In this document: positions 24,400-37,140 of the stretch, piece by piece
Layout of the letters: the number at the start of each line of letters is the position of its first letter
Numbering within the stretch: position 1 is the first letter of the stretch
Source of the DNA: Hetaerina americana
Taxonomy: Eukaryota; Arthropoda; Insecta; Odonata; Calopterygidae
Direction: 5' to 3'
Assembly: GCA_022747635.1 (NCBI GenBank)
Contig: JAKTNV010000018.1
Location: forward strand, 558,001 to 622,000
DNA length: 64,000 nt
Made by a program: the position numbers and the translations under genes
Notes under the pieces: model-generated
Told to the model about the DNA's origin: nothing
Database searches by the model: none
What the model saw: only the letters and a program-made list of their open reading frames with translations

Positions 24400-24960
24400 T
24401 TCGAGCGGATGCTTTGTCCCTCGACATGCCTCTCATCCGCCGCATCCTTCCATCCCTCCCTTTCTCACCCACCGCATCGCCCGCCTCCCGGCCCTGGTTC
24501 CTCATCGGAGCACCCTCATTCCTTCCCGGGGCGCCTTTTTTCACTTCATCTGCCACAGGCCCTCCTTGAAGCACCACCCTCTCAATGCGCGATGGGGCGC
24601 TGGTAAATTTCCCGAGTCGCAGGGGGCCGCCCCTCTCCTCCCCCGTCCCGCCCCCACCCTCCTCGGAGCCCCATCGATTCAGTGCAAAAGCGAAGTCGAT
24701 TCATTGGGATGGCGACGGGTTTCGGAGGGGATTTTATTTTTTCAGGAGGATCTTCTTGATCGGAGGCGCGTTTGCTTTGGGGTGAGCTGTTGCTTAACGC
24801 TTCGCCACCCATCCTCGGATCCACTTGCGGGGTGTGGATGGGCTGGAGGAGGGTTTTGGGGGCGGGAGAGGCAATCCCAAGAGGGTTGGGTTGGGTGGGG
24901 GGGGGGGCGGGGAGAAGAGGCTGGGCGGTGGGACAGAAGGAAGCAGAATATATAATATAT
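24400..24960. other. GC-rich low-complexity block
   Basis: C-rich on the plus strand up to about 24680, then G-rich to 24940 with a run of nine G near 24900. Overlapping frames on both strands are compositional. Confidence 0.5.
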
Positions 24961-26280
24961 TTCGTTTCGTTCTCCCGTTATATATTATTTGATTGGCAAT
25001 CTGGATGAAAAGGAAGTATAAGGCGAATTATCAGATGATACTTCTTGTTTTTACTTTGCCATTCCTTTCTTTATTATTGTTTTTCAAACTAATTAAAAGA
25101 ATAAATTCACAATATGGATATTTATAAAGCAGCCAAGATATAATTTCACAAATAATTCATAAAAAATTTTAAAGTTCATAAGTCTTGTGGAAACAAGTGA
25201 ACAAATATGCAAAGGTAAATACAAAAACAAAATCGGTAAGGAAAGATTCAACTATGATCGTAAAAAATATATAAATAAAAAACTTGCCAAATTGTGCACA
25301 TAGTCATAAAAATAATTTTTGTCAACTATCTGTGAGAATAGACATTTTCGAAAATTTTGCGCTGATTTGGCTTTTTTTTCATTCTGGGGTTAATCTCGGT
25401 AATCGTGTTACATTTATGGCGTTATTGACTTGCGTAAAGACTTCGATATTTGCTTATAGAAATGCAGTGTTTGCCCGTTTTTTTCTTGATTTACAATTAG
25501 TTTCAGTCCAACATTCACGTTGAATTGTATGTCCTCTGCGCCAACACAACTATTTAAATAACCTCAGTTTGCCTATAAATGGGTCGTGTGTCAGTTTGAG
25601 CGACCAGGGAAAGAGGTGTAAGAACCGAAATTGAGTTCCCTTATAAACTAAATGTGGGTCCATTTAAAATAATAGTTACATGAATATATGATAGAAACAA
25701 CTATATATATATATCCAGATAATGCGAAATAAAAAGGTTCATATTTTAAAGAAGAAGGGTCATCAAATAGCCAAAATGCTATATCACCAGAAGTGTCTGG
25801 CTTATATCGGTCTACTTCCTGTTTCAAAGTAGCACGGAAGTGTAAACCAGTGTAAATACCATAAAAAATAAATAAACTTGAATAAAGAGAATAAGTACTT
25901 CCCATCTATAGCGATTCAATTGAGTTCAATCGATGAATGGTTGTACATGTACCCAAAACTATCATATTTTAATGTTTCTCGAAAATATTCAATTAGTATT
26001 GCCGTAGTTGTTACATAGATTTCGTCCCTGAAGATTTCAAAGCTTCGTAAAACCTAAAACCGAATGAATAAATGAACTAGATTGCTAAATAGGCATAAAT
26101 AGGCATTTGAGTTAAGTGTTACAAGGAATTCGATCACAGTTTTCATTGGTTGCGTTCATTCATTTGACGGTTTTACTTTGTAGCTATTATTTTTGTAATT
26201 TTAACGGCAGCAGTTCTGGGCATTTCAAGGAATCATTCAGAATGCTGCAGGTCTTTTGTAGGGTGGGTTCAAGTACCACA
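24961..26280. other. AT-rich spacer, no recognised feature
   Basis: Mostly AT-rich, with a short (AT)n patch near 25703-25715. A minus-strand frame at 25648-25905 looks moderately protein-like but matches nothing I recognise. Confidence 0.45.
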
Positions 26281-26800
26281 GAAGTGAGTCATTTTTGAGG
26301 CGCGGGCACTCTTCCCCTTCTCCCCGTCGTCTTTTCCGTCAACCACCGTTTCATTTTAGATAAATCCTTCCCATGCACGCCCTTGGTGAATTTCCATCGA
26401 GGACAAAGAAATGAAGTATTCCGTTTTAATCTTCAGACACTTCCGGAAGAGGCGCCGGTCACGGGTTAAGTAACAAGCGGGACTCGGGAAGTGGAAAACG
26501 GGCGAGTGGGAGTGATCTGATTAAGAATTCCCCCTCGGCATCGTGCATATTCATCCGGAGACGTGGGACTCGCAAAAAGTGCAAAAAGGAGTGATGCGGC
26601 GAGGGATGGCACACGGGGGCGCGGGGTGAGTGGAGAGCGCTAATTCGGAGGGATGGCAGTGTCCGAGGAAGATTTGATGGCGGGAGTGGGAGGAGGAGAG
26701 GGAGGCTCCGGGGAGCGGGAGTGAATCCGGGGAGGGTGGGTGTGGGAGAGGGTGCGAAGGGATTGGGATTCGGGAAGGAGAGGAATACGGGTTGGTTTGA
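26281..26800. other. GC-rich, purine-biased block
   Basis: G/A-rich plus strand from 26580 to 26790 (gggagtgggaggaggagag and similar). No gene or array recognised. Confidence 0.5.
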
Positions 26801-28079
26801 CGTAAAAAATATTCGTGCCTTAAAAATTTACAATTAATTACTATCTATGTGTATGATATTCCTTTTCATAAATAATTTACGTCCCCGACTTCATTTTGAT
26901 TTTATTAATTTTAATACCATTAATGCCATTTGACCACAACCAAAAACCCTAACAAAAAACTCTTCTTTTAAATTGCATTTCAAAAGCTAAAATCAACTAA
27001 ATGCATAATGAAGGCTAATTATGAATATACTTCCAAGCTAATAACAACATTTAAAGATGCATAATTTTATCATTATTTCATTGAAGGAAGAAGCATGCAT
27101 TAAGGTAGATTAAGATGTATTATTTGGACAACCACCTTTATGAAGAGGTGAAATTTTTGGCATTTTTGAACGATTGGGACATCAGAGTAATAATTATTTA
27201 AATCAATGATTTTAGCTATGATAGAGCTCACAGTGTTCCTAATCAGCTTAAAGATCTGAACTATAACGTGTTCCATATTTGGAGATTAATTAATATCCGC
27301 ATTGCCTCTTATCTGAGAGACCTGGACTATATTTATGATTTGGAAACCGAAATCGAGCATTACTTACTGCCTTTAATTAATTTCTTTGGTTATTCTTACT
27401 ATCAGTGATGCTACTAGAGAAGTGATTAGATAATCCATCAGGCAGAAAATAAAGCGTTTCGTCCACAAACAGATTATCAAAAACGGTGTCATCCACTGAC
27501 GTTTTCATTCAAATGGTAAATAAATTCTAATAATCATTGTCTTTGTTTCAGTGTTAATAGCGCTAGTATTGGAAAACAGTTTGCTCCACGTATTTCCTCT
27601 TACAATAATAGATTTAGCCGATAGTCCTTTATTTTAAAGGCTATACGTATGAGTTGAATGAGTTGCATTTCTTGGAAAACTCTCCCATTTCCTAAAATGC
27701 CTATACCTCTTTTCCAGTGTCATCTATCGTTATGTGTTCATCCATTCCTTAAGGAATTGACTGCACTGCCCGGAATAAATGACTATATTTAAGTTCGACT
27801 ATCAAACCTTCTTTAAAAATATAATTAGAAACAATATTCAGAGCTAGACTGAGATGGGAATGAAAGAGGGGGGCGAAATGGCAAAACGTGTAAGCTTTGC
27901 AGAAGTTGTAAACTTTGAGTCTGAGAACTAAAGGCTTTGCAGTTACTATTGAATTATCTTCAGCAACAACGCGAGAGTTACGAGATGTCATTTAACCCAA
28001 AAAAAAGAAATAATATCCTTGAGAAGTCAGTAATTTTCGTTTTAAAGTAATAGAAAATAGAATAGATCATGCGGAGTAT
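26801..28079. other. AT-rich spacer, no recognised feature
   Basis: No coding, RNA or repeat signal that I can support. Confidence 0.5.
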
Positions 28080-28205
28080 TTTATATGTTTTAGGCAGTGT
28101 TTTAAAGGAAATAAGACGTAAATGGAGGCATAGGGAGAAAGATACGTTAGCAAAAGAGGACTTTGAAAGAAGAAGAGAATTAATGAAAGGTCAATTTAGT
28201 TCTGA
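28080..28205 (+). pseudogene. Possible RTE-like LINE C-terminal scrap
   Basis: About 28155-28200 reads EEDFERRRELMKGQFSSDEHK. This resembles EAFTRRRELMTGTLSKDVKK in the RTE-like copy at 37773-38757 (about 38240-38300). The match is about 20 residues with the same spacing, and the flanks are too decayed to extend it. Confidence 0.4.
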
Positions 28206-29184
28206 TGAGCACAAAAATTAGTTAAGGCGAATCTGAAGCGTGGCGCTTGATGGCTGGTGTTTTAGGCAAGAGAATGAACGGAGATGGAATCTTTTGAGAT
28301 GTGGGTTGCGCGAAATATTAAGTTGAGATAGACAAAGTGGAAGACTAACATACTTACATTTGTAATTTTTCCGGAATGACATAAATAGAAAATTAGATCC
28401 TGAACAGACGGCGAAATGCTGCAGTTTTGCCAAAAGACAGCGACGGGGCAGATTAATACGTTTGGTGGATCATCATCAACTGGTGGCGATAGTGAGATTC
28501 ACGGAATCATCCACAATGGATGCTGCGATGCGGAAAGCAGCGGGAAACAACCATTAGTCTCCCAAGGAGATGCAGCCCTGCATTCAAATATGACGCGGTG
28601 GCTTTCTCCCCAAAAATATATCAGGGAGGAATATATGCGCCCTCTTCGAATCTAAGGGTGGGGAGGGGAACATCCATCAATGTGGAGGCGTGCGCGATAG
28701 GGATGCGGAATGTAGAACCATTAGGGGTGTGGGGATATTTGAAAAATGCTTAGATGGGGATAGACACCCTGTGAGTGAGCGATATTAGGTGGGCGGTGGC
28801 TGAAGACTTCTGAATCGACGAATACGGGGTGGTTCATGATACGGCCTGAAGATTACTGAAGTGGCCATCACACCAATGAATGAATGGGCGAAAAGGTTCA
28901 AATTATGCTGATAGTGAAAAGTTAGAATGCCAGAGGAAGATAACCCGGACGGAGTGTACACGACTACGTCCAGGCATTCAGGAGAGGAAATTCAAGAGCA
29001 TGGATATATGTGTATTACTGGACGATGTAAAAGGGAAGAAGAACTCAGTAGTGATTGGATTAGGCTGTGGTCGGAAGGGGGCGAGGAGAGTGAAACATTG
29101 TGGGAAATTTTGGATTGGGAAAACGAAACGCCACAGGAGAGAGGCTGATAGAAATCCCTGCCGGGAAAAAATACATATATGAGG
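28206..29184. other. Mixed-composition spacer, possibly decayed LINE DNA
   Basis: Short plus-strand frames around 28416-29182 are lysine- and arginine-rich. Some text near 29090-29150 resembles the tail of RTE-like proteins (for example KRHRREADRN), but it is not enough to call. Confidence 0.35.
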
Positions 29185-30230
29185 GTTGCTATTTATATTT
29201 TCAGCCTAATGAGGAAAATACAGTAATTTATTATTGAAAATGGTTTTATTGTTTCTCCATGATAATCAATGCACTTTTGCATATGCTCGAACCAATTTTA
29301 CCGAACACTTTTTCCACTACGTACCTCCAAAACATGGTTTTTGAATGCAGCAACGGCTTCTTCAGGCGCCGAACAACGTTGACCTGGCATTTTATTCTTG
29401 ATAAACGGGAATAAATAGAAGTCATTTGGTGCTAAATCAGGGCTGTACGGTGGATTATGACTCATCGATTCGACGTTTAGGCCAGTCAAATAGGTGTGAT
29501 GAAACGTGAATTATAGTATGAATGATCCTTCGTTGCCGCTTCTTTTTCCGTATTTCAACGAGAACTACTGGCAAGCTAATGCTCGAGTACTGCCATTCAT
29601 AATTCACGTTTCTAATTTGCTCTAACGGTACGGTTGCCACATTCCCAGTTATTCCGAAGAAACAGGCGATCGTCTACTTCGATGTGCTCTGTGCACGAAT
29701 CACTTCTGTCGGATTTGGCTCGTCTTTGAAGACCCATACGACAGTGGATTGCTGTTTTGTATCGGGCTCATACGCATAGATCCAAGATTCGTCACCTGTG
29801 TAGATTTTATACGTGCACAGTTTTTTATGCACCGCGGTTGCAGTATCTGTTGAGCGTTTCTTTGCACCAATTGACACGAGCATCTTTTTGAGTTTTTGTC
29901 AAATTATGCGGGACCCAACGCGAACCATTTTTTTCACAGCTAAATGTTCATGCATTATCTTATTGATGCTCGTTATATTAATCCCCAAGAATGCCTCAAT
30001 CTCACGATAAGTCACATGGCGATCTTCCTTTGCTAGATATTACGCAATATCAATGTTTTCTGGCACAACAACTGATTTTGGGCGACCTTGGCGACTTTTG
30101 TTTCTGCGCGAACGACGGCCATGATGGCATTCGTAATACCAGCGTTTCACAGTTGCAAAGGACGGAGCTTAATCGCAAAAAGTGGAAGTAAATTCATCAA
30201 TGCATTCATGTCCTGATAATCCACCTCGAA
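29185..30230 (-). pseudogene. Mariner transposase relic, family M6 (GVQW3/SETMAR-like)
   Basis: Minus-strand text covers most of a transposase. It starts with helix-turn-helix remnants (about 30200-30010), then GAKKRSTDTATAVHKKL. The first catalytic aspartate lies in YTGDESWIYAYEPDTKQQS (about 29800-29745), followed by VWVFKDEPNPTEVIRAQS. Next come MATVPLEQIRNVNYEWQYS (about 29640-29585) and RRIIHTIIHVSSHL, where the expected HHDNASSH has lost the second aspartate. The third is kept in NPPYSPDLAPNDFYLFPFIKNKM (about 29460-29390), and the C-terminal FKNHVLEV follows. The frame shifts several times. The left end begins with 'gagggttgctatttatattttc', typical of this family's terminus. The right terminus was not matched. 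Confidence 0.9.
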
Positions 30231-30359
30231 AGTCGTTCAAAGTAATCGCCCGAAAGTGTTCGCGAGTTCAATTCAGTTTTTCGCTGAGACAAAATTTTCG
30301 AGTCACTGTAATCAACACAAGTTAAGATCAAATGACAAAATATTCTGAAGAAAGTTAGC
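30231..30359. other. Short spacer
   Basis: No feature recognised between the mariner relic and the decayed LINE. Confidence 0.4.
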
Positions 30360-31620
30360 ACTAATGGGGACAAAAGTTCTAGTGGAAACGGCAGATGGCG
30401 CCTAATAGTAAGGAGAGAGGGCAAGATGCGAGATTGAAAACATCATTAGCATTAGAAAGAGAGACCACGGCCGAATGAAGCCATGTAAAAGTCACCCCAA
30501 CGCAGATGAAAACAGAGAAGACAATTTGGTGATGACGGACGAGTGGTTGCAGTAAAAGAAGACGAAGAAAGTGACACAGGATCCAAGACAGAGGAACAGC
30601 ATGGGAAAAGATCCCTGAGAAAGAGAAGTGGAAGGAATAAACGAGAGCATTATGGAATCCCTATGGAAGGAAATAAAGAACATATTAATGTAAAGTACCC
30701 GATGAGCAACTAGTGAGTAAGGCGGTGGAATGCAAGCGACCATTGATAAAAGCTGAAATAAAAAACCCATCTAGGCGTGGAGATAACATAAAATTCCAAG
30801 AAATACTACTTACAAAAACCTTTTAAAAAAGTCGAGAAACAAAATCATAGGAGAGTTAAAAAAGGGCAAAAAATAGTGAGTAGAAACATAATGTGAATAA
30901 AAAAGCGACAATCATGTGCATGGGAACATCGAAATGGCTAAAAAATTAAGAATAGGCAAGTTGGAGAAAGCACAATGAAATATCATTAAATTCGAATGAA
31001 AATGGACAACTACTGGCGGAAACTGAAGACATCGTAAAGATTTGGAAAAATAAATGGAATAACTTTATTGCTGATAGAATTGATAGCATTAAAGAAGAAA
31101 TAGTGATAAAAGAAGAATTGGAAGGAACGGAAAAACGGAGAAGCGGATTCGACAAAGCCTTTAAAGACCCGAGGAACAATACGCGGAGACAAAAATACAC
31201 GGAGCATAAATAAAACAAAGCATATAAAAAAAAGAATAACGATAAAGAAAAGAACAAACGAAAATAAATAAAACAAAGAATACACGGAGACAAAATAAAC
31301 AGAGAAATGACCGAGACTCTCGAGGTCAAAGGGTAGGATAATCTATTTGAAATGATCAATGATGGCTGTGACAGTAAAATATACCAGAGTACTTGGAGAA
31401 GAATCGATGATTGCAATACCAAAGATAGCAAGAACAGATAAAGATGAACACCAGAGAACATTAGGTCTGATGTCTCGCGAATCAAATTCACTTACTCGGA
31501 TAATCAGTCAAGGTATAGAGGGAAACCCCTTGGAAAACTGATGGGGAGTCATGAAAAAACGAGGAGGTGGAGAGACATCTTCCGATGAAGACGGAGAAGA
31601 ATTCCGTCGAAATGATGAAG
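30360..31620 (+). pseudogene. Decayed RTE-like LINE (linker and first RT motifs)
   Basis: Plus-strand text at about 31000-31190 (NGQLLAETEDIVKIWKNKW, later EELEGTEKRRSGFDKAFKD) matches the linker before the reverse transcriptase of RTE-like LINEs. About 31385-31520 gives IAIPKIARTDKDEHQRTLG, LMSRESNSLTRIISQ and GIEG, which correspond to RT motifs 0 to 1 (the usual 'CxxYRTISLMSH...KILLRII'). Upstream to 30360 the sequence is AG-rich with only faint LINE text. No catalytic aspartate of the RT is reached. The region ends shortly before the (AT)n tract at 31716. Confidence 0.65.
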
Positions 31621-31715
31621 AAATAACGCGTGAGTGTTCTTTTTATGTGTTTCTATTTTGTTTGTTGCTGTCCAATTTATTATTCGGCACTTCCGTGTTA
31701 CGTCGACGAAATCAT

Positions 31716-31723
31716 CTATATAT

Positions 31724-31780
<57 letters not shown>
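31716..31780. repeat. (AT)n tract, 3' tail of the minus-strand LINE
   Basis: An AT dinucleotide run with one 'taaata' interruption. It lies exactly at the 3' end of the minus-strand RTE-like LINE at 31781-33010. Another copy of that LINE also ends in (AT)n at 38758. Confidence 0.93.
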
Positions 31781-31783
<3 letters not shown>

Positions 31784-33010
31784 AGGTAATCTACCTGTTA
31801 AGGTAGGTTTTTGGATGGACATAATCATTAATTAAATATTTTGTGACCCCTAGCAAAACAAAACATCCTACTCTACCTCAGGTCCCCCTTCATCTCTGAG
31901 TACTTTCTTCCTCCCTTCATCCCGTCCAACATCCTTACTCAACATCCCCGTCATCAACTCCCTCCTCCTTGTGAAAGCCTCTTGTTCCCTACTGCTCTAA
32001 CCGCGTTAGTCCGAAACACTTCCGATATACGTAAACTGTTCCATCTGCTCTAGTTTTTGCCCTCCTATTTTAATACTTAACTTAGCCTTTTTCTCTCTAG
32101 AAAATTGCATAACCTTTGTTTTATTAATATTGATTCTCATCCCATTCCTGTCGCACTGAATTTCCAATTCACTCATCAATGCTTGCAACCCCTTGGCTGA
32201 CTGAAAAACTAAAGCTTGGTCATCAGCGAACCTAAATGATTATACGAATTCCCCGGCCACTTTCATTCCTACCCCCAGTTCTTCCCATGCCTCTTTAATC
32301 TTTTCCTCTTCAGGTTGAAAAGCAACGGTGATAATGGGCAACCCTGCCTTGCACCTTTTCCTAACAACGCCCATCCGGACTCCCCATTCCAAACTCGCAA
32401 CTGAGCAGTCTGAGACTTGTACAGGTTGCGGATTAGCCTCCTTTCCCTCCAATCTATTCCTATTTTCTGCAATATACACATTAGCCTTTTCCAATTCACT
32501 CTATCAAACGCTTTTTCGAAATCTACGAAACAGGCAAATACCTCCTGATTGTGTTCTATATTCCTCTCGATTAATAATCTCATTACTGCAATGGCATCAC
32601 GCGTACCTCTCCCCTTCCTAAATCCAAACTGGTCATCCCCTGAGTAATCATTTGCCCTAATCTCTATCCTTTTGTTTATGATCCTGAGAACGACTTCAGC
32701 CGCGTGGGATATCAAACTTATTGTCTTGTAGTCCTCACATGATGTAGGCTTTACCTTTTTCGAAATACGAACTAAAGCTGATCTCAAAAAGCCATCCTGC
32801 CAGATTCCTTCCTCATTGATACTACGAATCAGCTTTTCCTCCCACATTTGCCTAAGCATTTTAGTAGTTCCGCAGGAATGTCATCCACCCTCACGGCCTT
32901 ATTTAGCTTCATCTCCTTTAAGGTCCTTTCTACTTCATCGTCGAGTATGCCTGGACCTAAGCTATCTTTCTCTAAGTCATGCTCCTTTTCTATGTCTAAC
33001 TTTCTTGGTA
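31781..33010 (-). pseudogene. RTE-like LINE, RT domain and 3' end
   Basis: Minus-strand reverse transcriptase text is clear. LRQMWEEKLIRSI (about 32859) leads to SCEDYKTISLISHAAEVVL, DDQFGFRKGRGTRDAIAVM, FACFVDFEKAFDRVNW (first catalytic aspartate region, about 32535-32490), and GKGARQGCPLSPLLFNL (about 32350-32310). The FADD block lies in a shifted frame near 32225 (ctttagtttttcagtcagccaag side), followed by LMSELEIQCDRNGMRININ and KTKVMQFSREKKAKLSIKI to 32030. From 32030 to 31990 an internal deletion joins to the C-terminal tail. The 3' end at 31781 (loosely the complement of 'gatagattaccttataataat') matches the plus-strand copy at 38757. It is dead through frameshifts and the deletion. Confidence 0.92.
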
Positions 33011-34650
33011 TGTATATATAAAGACGCTGACGTTTCCAAAAGAAAGCCTAATGGTAAGAAACACATTCACTAGTAAATAAGTAATAATTGAAAGACCATT
33101 GTGTCATTGTAGGAGTGAGATATCATTCAGCGATTTGATTAAAATCGATCGCGAGGACATTTGTCACCCGTAGGACTTTGACTAAGAAGATGATTTATGT
33201 AAATTGATAAAATTTTAGAATATTTTTCAACTGTTACGAACAAATGTGTCATAAAAAAAGTGGGTATCGTGTACCTCCTCTATTTTATATTTTGACATAA
33301 TTGAAATTTCTGAAAATTTTAATAGTTCTGTAGTTATGACTTACAGAATCAGGTGTTATCTGTTGGAAACGTTCCATAATGACATCGACGATAATCTAAA
33401 TTGCAATCAAGTTGAAAATTTAGAGAGTTTCATGTCTGTTATGAGTTCCCTCGTTATTCATAGAGGGTGAAACACAAAATATAATCTCCATCTGCTCTTG
33501 AACTCTGCTGGTAGTCGTGTTTCCGCTCATGACTTAACGACGCAAAGAGAGATTGAACATGAGAACGAATTAGATAAAAATTGAAATAAATTTATTCACA
33601 TTTAGTTTACACTTATTCTCTCGGGTACCGCATCATGCATACGTTTTGCCTGCTTGGCCGGAAACACCTCTCCGCCCCCGAACCTACCTGCGATGTGCGG
33701 ATGCCCGAATTAACGTCGAAAACTGAGAGGGATCAAATCTAAATTAGAAATTGGAGAGGGAGCGAGTGCTATTGCACCGGGGGAAAGGGATTAATAACCT
33801 TCGACCTCCTGTATTATTGATATAAAATAATGGAAGGAGCCATGTTGAGACGTGAGTTATGGGTGGGTTGGAGGGGTGGAGACGAGGTTCGGAGTGATAG
33901 ATAAGGGGGGCTTCGTGGGAGAGTTGAGGAATTAATCGCCGAAGAGGTATTGACGGGGAAGGGATGTAATTATGGCGGGTGGGGAGGAGGGCGGGTGTGG
34001 TGGGCGGGAGATGCCCCTCCTTCTCATAATGAAGCCGCGAGGAGGCACAAGTGAAGGGAGGCGGATGGGGAGGGTACACTGAAAGATCTCGACGGAGAGA
34101 GCATCCCCCCACTTCCCCCCAACCCCCGTCCGGCGAGGGGGTGCGGGAGGGAGGGTGGGGAGGGTGGGGAGGGGGTGAGTGGTTGTGCTTGAGTAAGGTG
34201 AGGTGTGGGAATTGGGGTTCCCCATGACGAAAGTGGATGGGATATGAGTAATCTCCTTCGTCACCGAGGCCTCACAACGAGCAGCCATGGTTTCTTGTTT
34301 ACCAGAATAATCCAAACAGGAGACGAACGTGCTTTGCGAACTAAAACTTAAATGAATAATTTGTCTACATCTTGCATTCCGTGGTTCACGTATATTATCT
34401 TACTCAATAAATATTGGCCGTAGAGCCGTGTGTTTCAGCATTATTTTTTCCCTGTGGTCCTCCTCCTTGTCGAGGCGGGGATTGTTATGCTGTTTGAAAA
34501 TTCATCGATAAGTTCTGAGGGAAACTCATTTGGTATGCCTGACTTTTATACCAAGGGTGATTTACAACGTTCCAAATTTGAATATATAGTTTCATGATGT
34601 GTTAATTTAAATTCGTTACTTCTCCAGCCATCTTAAAAGCATTTAGCAGG
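33011..34650. other. Spacer; G-rich block at 33740-34210
   Basis: 33011-33740 is AT-rich with no feature. 33840-34200 is G-rich on the plus strand (for example gggtgggttggaggggtgg). The overlapping proline-rich minus-strand frames are compositional. Confidence 0.45.
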
Positions 34651-34654
34651 ATGG

Positions 34655-34948
34655 CATTTGGTTGTAGTAATAGTATTTAGGGCAGGCGACCGACCACTGA
34701 GGTCATTTTCGTCAATAGGGATGGACAGGAGGGGATATTGGGAGGAGAGAAACCCGGCGCAAAGGGTTCATATGCAGTTTATTGCCCCATCCGACGGACG
34801 TCGTACTCACTCAAAGTACTCTCATTTAATACCTAATGTATGGATAGAGATACCACTGAAAAAATATTTGACGCCAACGGATTTGAACCCGGGCTCACAA
34901 GATGGGAGGCCAGTGGGTTAGCCACCGAACCATCCTGATTCCCGGGTG
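34655..34948 (-). mobile_element. tRNA-derived SINE, family S3, near full length
   Basis: On the minus strand the head begins near 34945 (tcaggatggttcggtggctaac) with a box A-like element and a perfect box B (ggttcaaatcc, 34889-34879). The body runs to a 3' part with 'cctgtccatccctattgac', 'aatgacctcagtggtcggtcgcc' and a TACTA-rich tail (34655-34675, on the plus strand 'tagtaatagtatt'). The same 3' part is found in the plus orientation at 48780-48850, which identifies one family. Pol III transcription is implied by the boxes. Confidence 0.75.
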
Positions 34949-35269
34949 GCATTGGGACTAGTGAAAGGATTTGTGAAAATAATAATAACTTAGAAAAAAC
35001 GAATGTCCCGAGTATTTTGTAGCGCTGATACTGTAGATGAATTATTTGGTTTATTTTTTGAAGACAAATCGAGGGAAGAGAGTGAGGATTTGAAGTGTAC
35101 GATTGAAGAGTAAGAATGGAGCGCGAGCAGAAAAACTAAATCTGTTCACTGAGAAAAGAGATTAATTCTAATTAACGTCTCATTTAAATATCGCAGTGAC
35201 GTAGGCACGCATGGAAAATGCCACGAGATAGAGGAAGGCATCATCATTGGAGTACAACGTCCCCTGCTA
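34949..35269. other. Spacer, no recognised feature
   Basis: Nothing recognised between the SINE and the hexanucleotide array. Confidence 0.5.
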
Positions 35270-35600
35270 CACTATAAATATAAATGTAAATATAGAGATA
35301 GATATACACATACAGATACACATACATATACACATATACATACACATACATATACATAAGGATATACATACACATATAGTTATACATATATATATATAAA
35401 CATAAGCAGAAAACATAAGCATAAGCATAAACATAAACATTAACATTAACATTAACATAACATTAAAATTAACATTAACATTGACTTTAACATTGACATA
35501 AAGATAAACATAAACATAAATATAAACATAAATATAAACATAAATGTAAACATAAATATAAACATAAATTTAAACATAAACATATGTGTAAATATAAAAG
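35270..35600. repeat. Degenerate A-rich hexamer array (ACATAY / AACATA / AACATT)
   Basis: Successive blocks of related 6-nt units are seen: 'acacatacat' near 35300-35370, 'aaacataagcat' near 35400-35435, 'aacattaacatt' near 35436-35480 and 'aacataaatata' to 35580. Each block is short and grades into the next, ending in the homogeneous TGTAAA array. Confidence 0.85.
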
Positions 35601-36900
35601 TAAACGTAAATGTAAATGTAAATGTAAATGTAAATGTAAATGTAAATGTAAATGTAAATGTAAATGTAAATGTAAATGTAAATGTAAATGTAAATGTAAA
35701 TGTAAATGTAAATGTAAATGTAAATGTAAATGTAAATGTAAATGTAAATGTAAATGTAAATGTAAATGTAAATGTAAATGTAAATGTAAATGTAAATGTA
35801 AATGTAAATGTAAATGTAAATGTAAATGTAAATGTAAATGTAAATGTAAATGTAAATGTAAATGTAAATGTAAATGTAAATGTAAATGTAAATGTAAATG
35901 TAAATGTAAATGTAAATGTAAATGTAAATGTAAATGTAAATGTAAATGTAAATGTAAATGTAAATGTAAATGTAAATGTAAATGTAAATGTAAATGTAAA
36001 TGTAAATGTAAATGTAAATGTAAATGTAAATGTAAATGTAAATGTAAATGTAAATGTAAATGTAAATGTAAATGTAAATGTAAATGTAAATGTAAATGTA
36101 AATGTAAATGTAAATGTAAATGTAAATGTAAATGTAAATGTAAATGTAAATGTAAATGTAAATGTAAATGTAAATGTAAATGTAAATGTAAATGTAAATG
36201 TAAATGTAAATGTAAATGTAAATGTAAATGTAAATGTAAATGTAAATGTAAATGTAAATGTGAATGCGAATGTAAATGCAAATGCCAATGTAAATGTAAA
36301 TGTAAATGTAAATCTAAATGTAAATGCAAATGTAAATGTAAATGTAAATGTAAATGTAAATGTAAATGTAAATGTAAATGTAAATGTAAATGTAAATGTA
36401 AATGTAAATGTAAATGTAAATGTAAATGTAAATGTAAATGTAAATGTAAATGTAAATGTAAATGTAAATGTAAATGTAAATGTAAATGTAAATGTAAATG
36501 TAAATGTAAATGTAAATGTAAATGTAAATGTAAATGTAAATGTAAATGTAAATGTAAATGTAAATGTAAATGTAAATGTAAATGTAAATGTAAATGTAAA
36601 TGTAAATGTAAATGTAAATGTAAATGTAAATGTAAATGTAAATGTAAATGTAAATGTAAATGTAAATGTAAATGTAAATGTAAATGTAAATGTAAATGTA
36701 AATGTAAATGTAAATGTAAATGTAAATGTAAATGTAAATGTAAATGTAAATGTAAATGTAAATGTAAATGTAAATGTAAATGTAAATGTAAATGTAAATG
36801 TAAATGTAAATGTAAATGTAAATGTAAATGTAAATGTAAATGTAAATGTAAATGTAAATGTAAATGTAAATGTAAATGTAAATGTAAATGTAAATGTAAA
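35601..36900. repeat. (TGTAAA)n satellite, about 1.3 kb
   Basis: About 215 head-to-tail copies of the hexamer TGTAAA, almost without error. A single imperfect island lies at 36260-36330 (tgtgaatgcgaatgtaaatgcaaatgccaatg and one aaatctaaatg). Because the unit is two codons long, five of the six reading frames stay open for over 400 codons (Cys-Lys, Val-Asn, Phe-Thr, Leu-His, Tyr-Ile). The sixth meets TAA in every unit. These frames are not genes. The uniformity points to recent expansion or homogenisation. Confidence 0.98.
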
Positions 36901-37140
36901 TTTAAACGTAAATGTAAACTTAAACGAAAACATAAAAGTAAAAGTAAAAGTAAAAGTAAAAGTAAAAGTAAAAGTAAAAGTAAAAGTAAAAGTAAAAGTA
37001 AAAGTAAAAGTAAAAGTAAAAGTAAACACAAACAGAAACAGAAACACAAACACAAACACAAAAACAAACACAAATATAAATATAAATACAAGCATAAGCA
37101 CAAATGCAATTACAAATATAAATATAAATATGAATATAAA
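36901..37140. repeat. (AAAAGT)n and ACAAAC-type hexamer blocks
   Basis: The TGTAAA array passes into about 15 copies of 'aaaagt' (36933-37025), then 'aaacacaaacag'-type units (37026-37075) and 'aaatataaatat' units to 37142. It then passes without a break into the Penelope-like fragment. Confidence 0.9.

Noticed and set aside
25648..25905. 85-codon minus-strand frame that looks fairly protein-like
   Set aside because: No family recognised, no splice or start support, and AT-rich surroundings. It is too weak to list as a gene.
35601..36900. CRISPR array or telomeric repeat
   Set aside because: There are no spacers, and TGTAAA is not a known telomere unit such as TTAGG or TTAGGG.
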